Made by a program: the position numbers and the translations under genes. 64,000 nt of DNA, taken from Volvox africanus. Taxonomy: Eukaryota > Chlorophyta > Chlorophyceae > Chlamydomonadales > Volvocaceae. This document shows positions 44,901-57,600 of the stretch, piece after piece (position 1 is the stretch's first letter; every line of letters begins with the position of its first letter). The stretch covers positions 3,568,501-3,632,500 of the forward strand of contig BSDZ01000094.1 in NCBI GenBank assembly GCA_030268105.1, in the 5' to 3' direction. The notes beneath the pieces are model-generated. The model was not told the origin of the DNA. It did not search any database and saw only the letters and a program-made list of their open reading frames with translations.

Positions 44901-47900
44901 TGATTTCTGAGGGCCTGCGGGAGTGGTGAAAGCCTGTGACCTCTGCCCTTGGACCTGTACTCTGGTCGCCACGTAGGTGGTCAGCTTGAGCGCCCAGATA
45001 TCTGAGCTTCAGGCCTCTCACGCAGACCTAGAATTCCAGTTGGAGGAGGAGCAGCAGCAAGGTCGCGCGGCAGTGGCGGCAGCCACGGCCGCTGCTGCTA
45101 AGCGCAGCGGAGGCGGCGGCGGAAATGGAAAAGGCGGGGGCCCTGTGCCGTCACATGGCGTCGAGTCTGCAGACGCACGTGCCCAGGTCAGTGCTGTGGC
45201 AACTGGGCCGGCGATCTGCGAGGACTTTGAAACTATCTGCCTCACGCGTCCATGGGCGCGGCACACTTGTGACACGTAACGATAGCATGAGGATGCCGCA
45301 GTGGGGATGCTGGTTCTGGGAGAAAAATTGGAAACAGTGAAATCTGAGCGGAACCCAGAACGGCGGCCAAGTCACTGTCTGCCAAGTGCTGTAATTAAAG
45401 TAGCTAATTAACAGACAAACAGACAACAGACAAACAAATGATCTGTAAACACGAGTTTGAGAGGAGGGTGCTCCCCCTGTCATTCTTAGTGGGCCTACCA
45501 CTGGTACGAGGGGACACATCCAGCTCCCGCTCGTCGTGTCTCTGTCCCCGCAACATCGGTGCGCTGTTGTTTGTCCTGGTTTCCTTTAGCTCCTGGCGTC
45601 GTCCTTTCTTGGCCTCGTTATGACAATCATACTCATATCTCCCCCACCACGTGCGGCCGCCGGAAAGTTTTTATACCCTTTTTTACACGGCCCTCCCGTT
45701 TGATGCCGCCCGGAGCCTGCAGGAGAGGGAGCAGCAGTTGCAAGAGCAGGTGCGGCAGCTGCAGGACCGCCTCAAGGCCCGCGAGACTGAGCTGGAGGAG
45801 CAGGTCACTCGGGCTCGCGGCGCTAATGAAGGGCTGGCCAAGCAGAACCGGGCGCTGTACGGCACACTGGAGGAGACGCTTTCTGCGGCGGAGCATGTAG
45901 GTCGGGACCCCATGGGGTCACCACGGCACCACCACCACCACCATGGGGGCTCTTTGATCCAGCGGGTGGGTTGCGGAAGGGGGTTTTGAGGCTGATGGCG
46001 GAACGAAGCTGCGCGCTGTTTTAAATTGCAGTGTGCTTTGGGTGCTTTTACGTGATGCTTCACGATGTATACCTTGCATGGGTATTAGTTTCCTGAACTT
46101 ATGATGGAGTGCCATCTCTCGGGCGCCTAACTGTTCCTGAGGACTTCGCCTTCACAGAAGCTCGGCCAAACGTAGTAGATACACCATATGCACATCTTGG
46201 AGGTGTTAGATGTGGTGTTTTGACACTTGAATGAAAAACTTGCACTTATGGATTTGCTTCAGCAGGTTGCGCTGTTACCACTGCGTCGCAATCTTTGTAA
46301 ACGTGGCGCCTATCATGTTTGTGCCTCTCCTGTTTATGCCTTGCAGGCTGCCCAGGAGCTTAAGCAGCTGCGAGCTTCACACGCACAACTTCAGGTGGGT
46401 GGAGCGCGCTGGAGGCAAAGCCGGAGGGGTCTAGCCTCGGGGCATGTTGACTCAGAGGCGTCTGTCAAGCCGCTCTTGGACGAACGAATAAACAGTTTAA
46501 CAGCGGCAAAGCCAGGGCCCCACGGGCAAAGCCGAATTCTTACCGTTCGGATTCCTTGTTGCCGAATCGGGCCCAACAACTGGTTATTAAAGCCATTTAG
46601 AGGCTTTAGAACAAGAGCTTTGCCAATCCACTGACTTAGCCAAACTAGCCACACAAGGGTCAGTCCTTCCAAGCTAGGTACGCAGCGGCGCATTGTGTCC
46701 AGTCCCGCGTGTTTAGCTGTACGCCTTCGGACATCTTTCCTGTTCGGGTTGGCGTTGGACTGCGGGAGTTGTTCGGTCATAGCCGGATGGCTATGTCGAT
46801 TGGGGCCCATGTAAATCCTAAGCCGCTGTCCACGCGGGCTGCTGGCGCTTACCTTCAAATATCTTCACGAGAGGGTCTCCCCCGCAACCTGTGCTGTGTG
46901 TGTCGAAGGCGTCTCGTCTCGTTAGCCTGGATAACGTAAACTCTTGGATTTACGCAGCCTTTGGGGGACGGATGCGACAGTGTATGCCATTACCCTCATC
47001 ATCCAACGCGTTTACTTATTTTTCAATGCATCTGGCTTGTGTGTACCGTACGATCCATCTGCTGGTGCGCGTATGCCCCACAGGAGGCCCATGATGCAGC
47101 CCAGAAGGAGGTATCGCAACTCAAGGAAGATCTGGATCTGCGCGAGCGGGCCCTTTCCGCGGTAAGGGTAAAAATCAGGTTGCAGGAAGCAAGCTGATTT
47201 AGAAGGAAGATGGCAACACCATCGGGCCCCCTGCGCCATGGGCGCAGACCACCAAAAGAGGTACACGCAGCCACAAACGGATCACGGAGTGGAATGCCAT
47301 GGAATGGGTTGGGCTCTCACCACCCGAGTAACCGGCGGCCGGCCATATGCCTGCCGATCTTTGCTGTGCTGTGCTGTGCTGTGCTGTGCTGTGCTGCGTA
47401 GGTCCAAACGGAGTTCAGCGCTCTGCGGCGGCGGCATGAGGAACTAACGGCGGCCGCAGAAGCGGCTCGGCGTGACAGCGCGCTGCGTGATGGGCGACTG
47501 CGCCGCGAATTGGACGCTGCGACGCAGGATGCAGGTACTCTTGCTGCGCAGCTCACCAAGCTGCAGGTGGGTGCTTATCGAGGTTGTGGTTTACCTTGGA
47601 GAAAGGGGGAGGAAGTGGAAGTGCCTTTGCAGGAATGTGTGTGTGTGTGTTTGTGCTCGACTGCATGTAGATGTGAAGGCGTATGGCTGTGCCCCAGTGT
47701 GAACAAGACCCAGGGATTATTGGCGCCTAGGAGACGCCGGCCTCTTGACTGCTGCCGTGTGCTATTTTACTGCCTCAGATCTTCGGTGCCCTCTCTACGC
47801 CTTAATGCTGTCTTATAACTGTGACATGACCCCGGATTGTTGCCGGGTCATGTTGTCATCTATCTGACCACCACTCATCCCATGGAGCTTAAATACTACT

Positions 47901-50900
47901 TTCATGTTTGTGCATCCTCCATTCTTATCATCTCCTATCGCCTGAACGAAATGTTGCCTGGTTGCCTTTGCCACGCTCTGCTTGATTGCACTCTTCCCTT
48001 GCTGCGGAACAGCGCGAGCACCAGCAGCTCCATTCCCGCAAGGCAGAGAAGGACCGCCAACTAGCGGCGCTGGCGAAGCGGGCGGACGCGCAGCAGGAAC
48101 AGCTTTCGGGCGCAGAGCGGCTGGCCCAGGAGCAAGCAGGTGCGCATTGAGACCGAGACTAAGGCTAGATGTCGGGCATCGGCTTTACTGTCTTCTGTTC
48201 TTCTATTTGTCCGTCTGCTTGTCTGTTTGCCAGTCTCCTGTCTGGCCCCTTGCATGTAACGACGGAGAGTCTTGATCATGGACTGCATGGGAAATCCGTG
48301 CCGGATTCTCCCCGTTCCGGATTCAAAGTCCAAATTCTTGCTGCTGCTGCTCTTCAGCGCTCGTCCGGGAGCTGGAATCCCGCGCCACACTGCTCCGAAA
48401 CCGCAATACTGCTTTGGACCGGGCGGTGGCAGCGGAGAAGGAAGCACGGCAGGCAGCGCAGGAGCAGGTTCGGCAGATGGAGGAGGAGATTGCGCTGCTG
48501 GTGTCCATTGTGCGACAGAGCGATCCTAATTTGGAAGCACTCACCCGCTACAAGCGGGACCCGGCGGCCGCGGCGGCGATGGCTGCTGCGGCGGCGGCCG
48601 CAGCGGCGGCTGCGCTGCTGCAGGCATCGCCGTCGCCAACGTGCGGTGAGGGTGAGGAGGATGTCGCGGAGGCTGAAGGCGGTCAGGTGACGGATGGCCG
48701 TGGGTGCTACCCCGGTGCAGCGGCGGTGCCGCCTCAGCAGCTGCCATGCAACAGCCGGGGAAGCAGTAGTCGACGGCAGCAAGACCCCTACTGGCACTCC
48801 GTCGTCACAATTACAGCCGAGTCTGGTGAGACCTGGTCGACGGTGTTGGGATTTGGGAGGTGAGGGCTGAGGCTGGGGTCCTTGGTGGGCAAGCTGCGCA
48901 GTGTGACGACGGCAGCTAAGCCAAGCCTCTCACCACACTGCTGAGACCTGTCCATGGGGGGCCTAAGCATGAAATAATGCGTCAACTTAAGGCTTTCGTG
49001 GCGTCCGGCAAAGGGCCCTGGCATACCCTAGCCTACTCGTAATGCTTTCCTAGTCAACAGCTGGCAGTAGCTCCACGTTTCTGGCTAATAACTGGCTGCA
49101 GCAAGCGCCGCCATCCTCCTTATGTCTCTGGCCCCCATCATCCCCTGTTGGATGATTTGTTTATTTCTCACGTCAACCTTTGGCCTGCATGATGTGTTGA
49201 TGGTTTCGGGGTTCCTAACCCTACAGGCCCGGGTGCAGGCACCCGCAGCTCCACGCAACTGCCGCTTCAATTCCCCATCCCGGGCGCCATGGCGCTTAGC
49301 GTGCGTGCTCCGCCGCCGGGATCACCCCAGGTCTCGCGCCACCGTCACGTAGACACGGAAGGCACCGTGACCGCGCCTTTCGGCGAGGTGTCGGCCCCCT
49401 CCGCGGCCGCCGCCGTCGCAGCCATCCTGCAGCCGTCTCCCCGGGGTCTTTCGGCCGGGGAGAGCCCCCGGGGAGAGCCCGACCCCGGCAGTGCCCGGGG
49501 CGGCAACCTGCGACAGGCCAGCAGCCCTGATGGCAGCCCGCTGGCGATGCTGTACCCTGCAAAGCACAATATGACGGGCGGGGTATTCCTGGAGCTCAGC
49601 GCGAGCCGCGGGGCGAGGTCAACGTCGCCACGTGCTGTCGCGTCACCTTCGGCCATTGACAAGGCCCCGTCGATCGGCGGTGCCGCCAACGGGCACGAGT
49701 GTGGCTCCGGCAGCTCCCCCCGGATGGCTCAGGAGGCCCGGCTGGCCGCTAACTCCGCTGGCGGCGCCGGTGGCAACGGACTCCGGAGGACTAGAACGCC
49801 CCCTTGCATACGTGCCTCCTCCGCGGGGATGCGTGGAGGGCGTCGGTCGGAGGTGTACGGTCCCGGACACCTTGGTACCACGTGGGGTGGCGCGGAGAGT
49901 GTTGGCGGTGGCAAGACGATTGGGCCGGTTTGGCGGGGTGCTGGCGTTGCTCGGCGCTCTGCTACGCCCCCGGGAACATCCGCGGTTAGAAGGGGCCGGG
50001 ATAACCAGGCGTTGGTTGGGCCACCAGTCGGGGTTAAATCGAACAGTGCAGGCAGCGGGATCGGCCATGGCGTCACGGCCTCGTCCATCGCTGCTGCAGT
50101 GTTGTCAGGGGAGCCTGATGGTGGCGGTGACGTGCCACAGGCTGCTCTGGTGGAGTCAGTAGTAGATGTGTCCATGGGTGACCGGGTGCTGTGGGCCAAG
50201 CCGCGCCGTGGCTGCCGGTCCGCTATCGGCGCTGCTGACGGTGGTCGAGTCGGCGGCTGTTCGGCACCGGCCGGTGGTGCCGACCAACGTGTGGGTTCCC
50301 AGATGCAGATGCTGGGTTTGGGGGCTATGCAAGTTGCTCAGAGGGAGCTCGCTGGCCCAGCAGCAGCAGCAGCTGGTGGCCATAACCGCCGTCGCAGCTG
50401 CAGCGCCGTCGAATGGGTCCGGCTGCGGGCCGCATCACACACGCACAGCAACCGACGACGAGCCAGGTACGTTCCAGAAGGGGTGTTCGCTTGGGATGAT
50501 GGGGTGATGGTTGCATTTTTGCATCTGCCCATAAACGGCCTTGCACTCCGGCACGCCCCATGGCGGGCGGATGTGCACATGCCCACCATTCGTTTCCTGA
50601 TGAGGATGGGATTTTCCACACCCCATCCATACATACGTGCTTTTATGTGATGGCGCTGCATGCTAGCACGATGTCCCTGACGGTTAACACAGTATTAGTC
50701 GCATTCTGGGGCCGTTGCAGAACACCCGAGCCGAGGACAGCAGCCGCGTGGCTTAAGTTGACGGTGGAGGAGGAGGAAGAGGAGCTCACGGCTGTGGCCT
50801 CAGGCGGCTCCCGCAAGCGCCACCCCATCCCGCACTCGGAAATCAGCAGCACTGGTCGCGGATCCTACAAGCTGGGGCCACCGCCGCTGGCAGTCGACGC

Positions 50901-53900
50901 CGCCGCCGCGACCGTCACGGTTGTGCAGGAAGGTCCTTTTAGCGACTCCGCTGCGGAGTTGGCAGTCCTGCTACAGCAGCAGCAGCAGCTGGGCCCACGG
51001 GTACGGGATGGCCGTCGTGCGGCCGCTGTTCAGGGGGTGAGTGTCGTGGCGTCTCACAGCGAGGGACCCGGGGCCGAGCTGGGCGAAGGGAATCAGTTCA
51101 CGGGCAGTGCAGGACCCGCTAAGCGCAGCCGGATTTCTGGTGGCTGCAGCGACGTTGCCAGCGCCGACGGTGGCAGTGTGTGTGGCGATACCAACCTCAG
51201 ATGCAGTGGAGACGCTGGAGATGCGGGCGGCGGCTGGAGCGCCGGCCTTGACGACGACATCAAGGCGGAAATGGGGTCCCCTGTAAAGCTGCAGCCCGCT
51301 CGGGGTGTCCAACAAGTCAACGGGCATGGGATGTTGGAGGGTGGGGGTCCCGCTGTGAACGATAGCCCGGGGAAAAGCCACGTCCTGCGCACGAGCGCAG
51401 AGGGTGGCGGTGATGGTGGGGGTGGCAGGGACGATGCCTCCCTAAGCCCCTGCAGAGCAGACGCACGAGGCGTCGGGCGCGCAGCCATAGACCGTGCCTC
51501 TTCAATCATTCGCGCGAGTTACGCTATCGATTCACCGCTGCATCGCCAGCAGCAGCAACGGTGGCAGCAGCAACAACAGCAACGACAACAGGGCTTGCAG
51601 CAATCAGCAGGGGAGGCGAGATTGGGCTCGCCAGTCGCTGCCATGACAGGCAACACTATCGCTGGGGACGAAGACGAGCTGGATCCTCTGGGTGCAGTGC
51701 TACGCAGCCTTCAAAAACGACAGGCGGCGCTGCTGAAGGAGTTGGCCGGCGGCGGGGCCGGCGACTCTCCGTCACTAATCGTCAGGTCTCCCTTGCGCAG
51801 CACCGGGACGTCCCCACGGCATCTCCAGCTCTTAAACCGGAGTCCACCTGCCGTGGACTCGCCGACCCTGGCGTCCTTTACTTTCGCCAATCCGAACCCC
51901 GCTCTGCTGCTGATGGTGGCGTGCTCTGATCCGCAGCCCTCCGGTGAGCTGGGTAGCTTTACCGGCAGTGATGGTGGGACCGGAAATAGTGGCGCCACGA
52001 ATTTGGAGACCGCCGCACAGGCTGCCCGGCCGCCATGCCGACGCAGTATGTCCTTTCCCAAGGAGGGTCTGTCGAAAGACGAGGAGCGCACGGAGGTTCC
52101 TCCCGGCAATGGCGGTGCTGGCGATGGCACCACCGCCACTGCATCCCAATCACCGCTGCGGAGCTCGACTTGTCCGAAGGCCCATACCACGCCAAAGATG
52201 AAACGACATCCCACGCCACCGCCGCCGCCACCGCCACCGCCGCCGCGCAGCCCACACCGGCCCAGTGTCACCGCTGCAGCGGCAGCGGCGGTGGCCGCTG
52301 GTGCAGGGGTGGGCGGTCCGCTGACTGCACTGTTGGACCAACTCGAGCATGCTGGCAACAAGTGGAGAAGCGGAGCGGCGGCAGTGGCAGCGGCTGCTGA
52401 AGTGGGTGGTCTGGCGGCATCTCTTCGTCTGTCCATCGGCTCCTCTGATGGGGCGATGTCGCAATCTCCAGCACCGCCATCGCTGCCGTCGACACAGCAG
52501 TATCCACAGCAAGTTGTCACTCACTTTAGTGTGGCCTCCGCACTGAAGGCCACAGCTGAACTACAGCGCCGGGCCGAATGCAGCGCAGTGCCGAATGACC
52601 ACCTAGCTGCAGTTGCGTTTCTGACAGAGGTTGGACGCAGCGGTGGGGACAAAGACGAAACCGATGTTGGCAGCGAGGCTTCCACCGACGCCAGCGGGGG
52701 TGACTGGACTGCCACAGAAGGCGGCGGAGACGTACAACTCCAAAAAGATTCAGGCGGAAATGAACGGACGAAGGTTGCGGAGGTATCCCCTCCTAAGCTG
52801 CGACAGCTTGCAGAGGCACAGTTGACCGCTACGAGCGCCACTGGCACCATGGACACCGCCGACTTCGGGGGCAACAACGCGGCGGTGCCGTCACCACCGC
52901 AGCCGAGAGACGAACGCTCCATTGGCGGTTCGGAGCTGTACCCCGATGAAGACTACCCTGGAGCCTTCGACTGTGACGCTGGGCATCTGGTTGCAAGGCT
53001 CGGTGTCAGCCTATATGACAACATTGCCTACGACTTGTCACGGACCACCAGCGCGAGGGCGGACTACGATACATCTGTAGGGGGAGTGCCCCCCCAGTTA
53101 ACGGGTCGGTCGTCGCCATCAGGTCCTATCGTCGCCATGTCCATTTCGCCGGCCCAGATCGCCGCCTGCGGCGGTGCCAATGGTGAGGGCGCGGACGCGG
53201 CAGCGACGGAATCCACAGCTACCAGCGGGCTGCGGTCCAACCCCGCGATCCTGCGGCCCTTTCCTGCAGCCAACGCCACCAGGGAGTTCAAGGTGCTGGG
53301 CGGCAGTCAGATGGAATTGGAGTCGCACTTCAACAGCTCCGCAAGTGTCGCGGCCACCATCAGTGGCGCCGCTAGTGCACTTATGTCCGCCTCGTCCCAC
53401 GCGGTTTCGTCCATGCTTGAAACCTCCTTCCGAGGGTCGAGGCAGGCATTGCTGGGGTTGGAGGAGGCGGTTTGGAAGCGGCTGGAAGAGGGCGAGGACG
53501 AGGATGAGGATGAGGAAGCGAATCAGTGCAGCCCCCTGGGCGCCGTGTCAGACTGCGTTGACGCAGGTGCAGTGGCGGCGATGGCGGCGGAAGAGGAAGG
53601 GAGTGCAGCATACGAAGGAGATGACGTGCCGACATCGGCGTCTGGAAATGATCTTCAAATGGGAAAATCTGCAGCAGCAGAGCTTGGATCCGCGGACCAA
53701 TCCCCCTGGCGGCTCCATCCGGGCGGCGATGATGCCGGTGACGGCAACAGCAACGGAGCCGTGTCCGTGTCTTCCATCGCCGCCTTACCTGGTACCGATG
53801 CAGGTGGGATGGCCCCGGTCACAGACAGCCAGGAGGCCAGGCACAGAGAGGCAGTTGCAGCAGAGGAGGCTGCGCAGGTGGAGGTAAGGCCCATAGCGGA

Positions 53901-54393
53901 TGGGGAAGCGGTGGCGTCATCGGAGGACCTGACCACGGTGCCGGCGACGCCACCCCAGGCGGCGTCTATGGCGCAGGGGACCGGCGTAACGTCGTCGTCC
54001 GTTTCGCTGCCGCTATCTGCCTCTTCACAGACCCACACGGCCGCAGTCGCTGGTGCCGGAGGCTCGGCACCGTATCCACGATTAGCGGGCTCGTCTGGTC
54101 CGGTGCTGGGGTCGTGGTGGCTGGGGCGGGCCGAGCCAACCCTCCTGGATCGGCAGTTTCAGCAACACATGAGCCTATTGTCAATCTCCCGAACCAGCTT
54201 TGGCCATGCAGCTGCTGTCGCCGCCTCCTCCGTCAGCAGCGCCAGCGCCAGTTCTTCCGCGTCGGGTGCCACGAGTGGTCCCAGTAGTAGCGGCCATGAT
54301 TGGTTACAGCAGCGCCGGCCGCCGTCGCCCAGTGTGAAGCCCCTCAGCCTTGCGGAGGTGCTCCGAAGGCCGCCGAGTAACAGTGCACGATGA
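41935..54393 (+). CDS. Very large coiled-coil and disordered protein (about 2770 residues)
   Basis: Thirteen exons with matching phases: 41935..42026, 42103..42206, 42382..42446, 42755..44623, 44977..45186, 45723..45896, 46347..46394, 47084..47161, 47402..47566, 48013..48139, 48358..48825, 49227..50466, 50721..54393. The ATG begins MSAPHNDAVLDRVLTRI. Residues 88-700 are Ala/Gly/Ser/Gln-rich disorder. About 700-1030 is a heptad-rich coiled coil (LEEQVVSLSAQISELQASHA, QEREQQLQEQVRQLQDRLK, KEVSQLKEDLDLRERALSA, AAQEQVRQMEEEIALLVSIV). About 1030-2770 is again disordered, with polyAla, polyGln, polyPro (about 52210-52245) and acidic runs (EEGEDEDEDEE). No enzymatic domain is visible. Such architecture fits a scaffold of basal body, flagellar or centrosomal type, but that is only inference. 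Exons 5-9 all begin and end in phase 0. Confidence 0.87.
47362..47396. repeat. (GCTGT)n pentanucleotide repeat at an intron 3' end
   Basis: Six to seven copies of GCTGT run directly into the acceptor of exon 9 (…CTGCGTAG|GTC at 47402), so the repeat forms the polypyrimidine-poor 3' end of the intron. Confidence 0.9.
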
Positions 54394-54670
54394 TGAGGCC
54401 TAACAGCGGCAACTGCATACAGATGGTCCACACAGCAGAGGCCCGGATAGATGGCATGGGAGGCAAGGAAGATCCGACGCGTCAGGGAGGAGCACCACTC
54501 AAGAGGGGCTTGGACGGTGGCTCTTGCTGGTAGGAACTGGCCCTGTGTTGTTCTAGGATTTGTATACTGTTCGCTGTTAGTTGCTTGGTTGGTTGTGCGC
54601 TCGTGTCGGTTTCGGAGGTGATCCGCAGCAGCAGCACCCGCTGTTGTCATACTTGGGTTGATGGGGTTGT

Positions 54671-54675
54671 TGTAA
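54671..54675 (+). promoter_or_regulatory. TGTAA polyadenylation signal (coiled-coil gene)
   Basis: TGTAA 278 bases after the TGA stop at 54391-54393. A second copy lies at 54755-54759. Both are at a normal 3' UTR distance for this lineage. Confidence 0.6.
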
Positions 54676-57600
54676 AACAGAGGGGCTGGAGAGGTCCAGA
54701 ACCACTCAGAAGAATGCTGACATCCGTTGCTCTATAGCGGCAGACCGCGAGCACTGTAACTAGGCCTGAGGCGTTGGCATACCAGCACGCGGGCTTGCCT
54801 AGTTTGAGGTTGGAGAGCTGTCGCGCGCTGCCGGGTCCACTCCGTCGCCATGGACGGACCAGCATTCATAGTGATGCTCGATGTGGAGGTTTATTGAACC
54901 AAACACGTTTAACGAGTTGTTGCATCTATGTGCGTCGTGCATTGCATTGGCTGCTGCTACCAGGATAGGAGTGCCGGTGTCGGAGGGTTGGGATGAGTAT
55001 TGGGGGTGGAGGGGGGTGTCAGGGAAATGAACCACGAAGAATATGGATTGGCATCAGGTCGTAGGTGCGGTTGGAAATCTTAGGGGCACCAGATCGAGCC
55101 GAGCTGTATTGGTGGTGCCGATGCTTGAAAGCTTATTTGTGTGGTGCCTTTAAGCTTAGCAGCTGCTCTGTGCCTGATCATACGGTGCCCAGGCACATGA
55201 GCATACTCCAGAGCTACTGTGCTGGTGCAGCACATACGTGGCGAGTAGGTCACATAGACTAGCAAAATGACAGTGCGACGATAACGATGACTAAAGTGGC
55301 AGGACGACGTGCGCTTTGAGGTTGCTAAGTTTTTTGGCGGACACTGGGTCGTCCATTTGAGGTTGTGAGGTCCGTGACCCCAGCTAGGAAACCTCTTAAA
55401 TCACTATAACCACTTGTTGTGTGACAAATCCGAGAGCAGCTCTGAGTCGTGTGCCTTTCTAGTCCGCTACCTCCTTATGCCGAAAACGACGACAAGGTTA
55501 ATGCGGCTGGGAGGGGCCTTGAAGTTTCGAAGGTGGCGGAGGAGGCGATGAGCAGCAGGAGGAGGGTTGGTGGGCTGGAGATGGGCAGGTGGGAGGATGA
55601 GAGGGTTATGATACAAGGATATCGGACACTGCTTGGTGTTCGGAAGGGGGGAAGAAAGGCCAAGTGCCGCTGGGCCTTGCGGTATAGCAGCAGGGGGTGA
55701 AGATTGTGTTTCTCCTGGCGGGTAACGCTGTAGGTTGCGGACATGCGTGCGAGTGTTCCCCGAGGCACCGAGATTCTTCACCAAGGCACCGGACAAGAGA
55801 ATGCGAGCACTGCAGACCAGTTGCACATAGCGATAGCGATAGAAAACATTAGAGGTGTGCATCGCACTCTGTTTGGTACCACCGACCAACCGCGCGAGCA
55901 TCATAAGGATGATGGCCCTCGGAAGCCCTGAGCAAACCCCCATGACGGAGGGTGTTGCCAGAGGCATATTAGCAGCGGCACTCGGAGGCCCTCCTGGCTC
56001 TTGCCAGTAAGAGTGCTCTCTACGAATGTGTGACCTAGGTTTAGTTGGCTTAATTGGTGTAGGTTTCATGGATTAGTGTTGTTTACTCTGGAGTAATCGG
56101 GATACAGTTTTCAAGGGGCTGAACGACCGAGGAGTTGAGGACTTGAGGGCTTTACTCTTCATGACGTTAGATTTGTCGTGTGCGGACAGCTAGGTTGCCG
56201 TCGTATCATCCTGGCTGCGCAAGGAGTCGAGCCGCGTCCAATGTCCACGGCCGCTCTCAAAACTTCCCCGTTCCCTTGTATACAGGCATTTCTGTGTATT
56301 TACTTTGGCAAAGCAGCCAGCGCTGCCGCCATCAGCTGCTGCATGCTGCGACGCGGTGTAATCTCTCATGTTAAGGAAAAGTGCGCTTCACCCCCCTCGG
56401 AAAGGTTTCGGAACGTTCGGACTTCTGAGTCACCCTCTTTTTGATGGGCTCCGTAAACTAGGGGCCCCGTACAAGGTAGGTTGATATCCTCGGCAAACAT
56501 AAAGCACGGCTCCACCAAATCCAGGAAAAGCCCAACCAAGATGCCAGAGCATGTCATCAAGTGCGAGCCTCTCAGCCCATACTTGCTTCCGGGTAGGCGA
56601 TAATGCCCATAGAGTTTTGTAGCCAGCCGCACGTCCCTGCCGCCGGGCTGCGTTCCCCCTCCGCCCATCCAGCCCACCCGAGTTGGGCTCGATTGAGAAA
56701 ATCAACGCGATCGCAGTCCCCTCCCCATGCGCGCGTTTCGATCAGCTATGACTTGGCTACGTTGTCGCACACCAAGATATTATGATGCAGCAATTACGAG
56801 TCAGACCAGGTCAGTCAATAATGAAAAAATGTCAATAGTGGGAGTCACATTAGAAGGTAAAGGAGCAGGCCTATGGGAGGCGCCATCTGTCTGCATTTTG
56901 GCCCAAAGCAGCACGTACCCTATACAGGGCTCTCGGAGGTGTAACATGTGATTCTAAGTAGCGGCGATTTCTTTCTATTTTGAAGCCTTTTTATATTCCA
57001 AGCATGGCCAGGCCAAGAGGATGGCTCTACTTGGTTTGGCGCTTTATGTACAACTGGGAAGGAATGGTGCTAAAGCTCGATACCATATCACATAAATTAT
57101 GAGTATGTAGCTCCTTCGCGCCAGCCATTACAAGAGGCAGACCGGTCAGGCTTTCGAAGTCACGACGAAACCGTTGCTAGTTCGACAAAAGCAACAGCCT
57201 ATGCTACAGGTTTTGTCTTCACATTAAACGGCACTTATGCAAATGTCAGTTTGGGACTAATTTCTATCTTTCCTACCTTTCAATTGACGCCACGCATGTA
57301 CCTAGCAGGATCCTAAAGCTGTACGAATAACAGTCATTATTACAATACTAGCTGTCTTTAGGCTTCTGGAAGGTCACACATCAACTGGCGGGCGGGCATA
57401 GCGCCCCATGGGTCAACGTATGTATCAAAAAGTCAACGCACGGTCAATGAGGCCGTGCTGGTCAAACCTTAAATTTACGTTTGACTTCTCACCCTTACAC
57501 CTGTGTGACCTTAAGCGCGCAACGATCTGCGCGGGAGGACCGCGGCCCCCAGCTATCGAAGCCCACCGACGAGTGCGGCAGGCGCCCGTAATAAGTGAGT

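Noticed and set aside
55467..56069. 200-codon minus-strand ORF in the 55-56 kb spacer
   Set aside because: No recognisable domain, no splice partners, half of it proline/leucine low-complexity. Not enough to call a gene.
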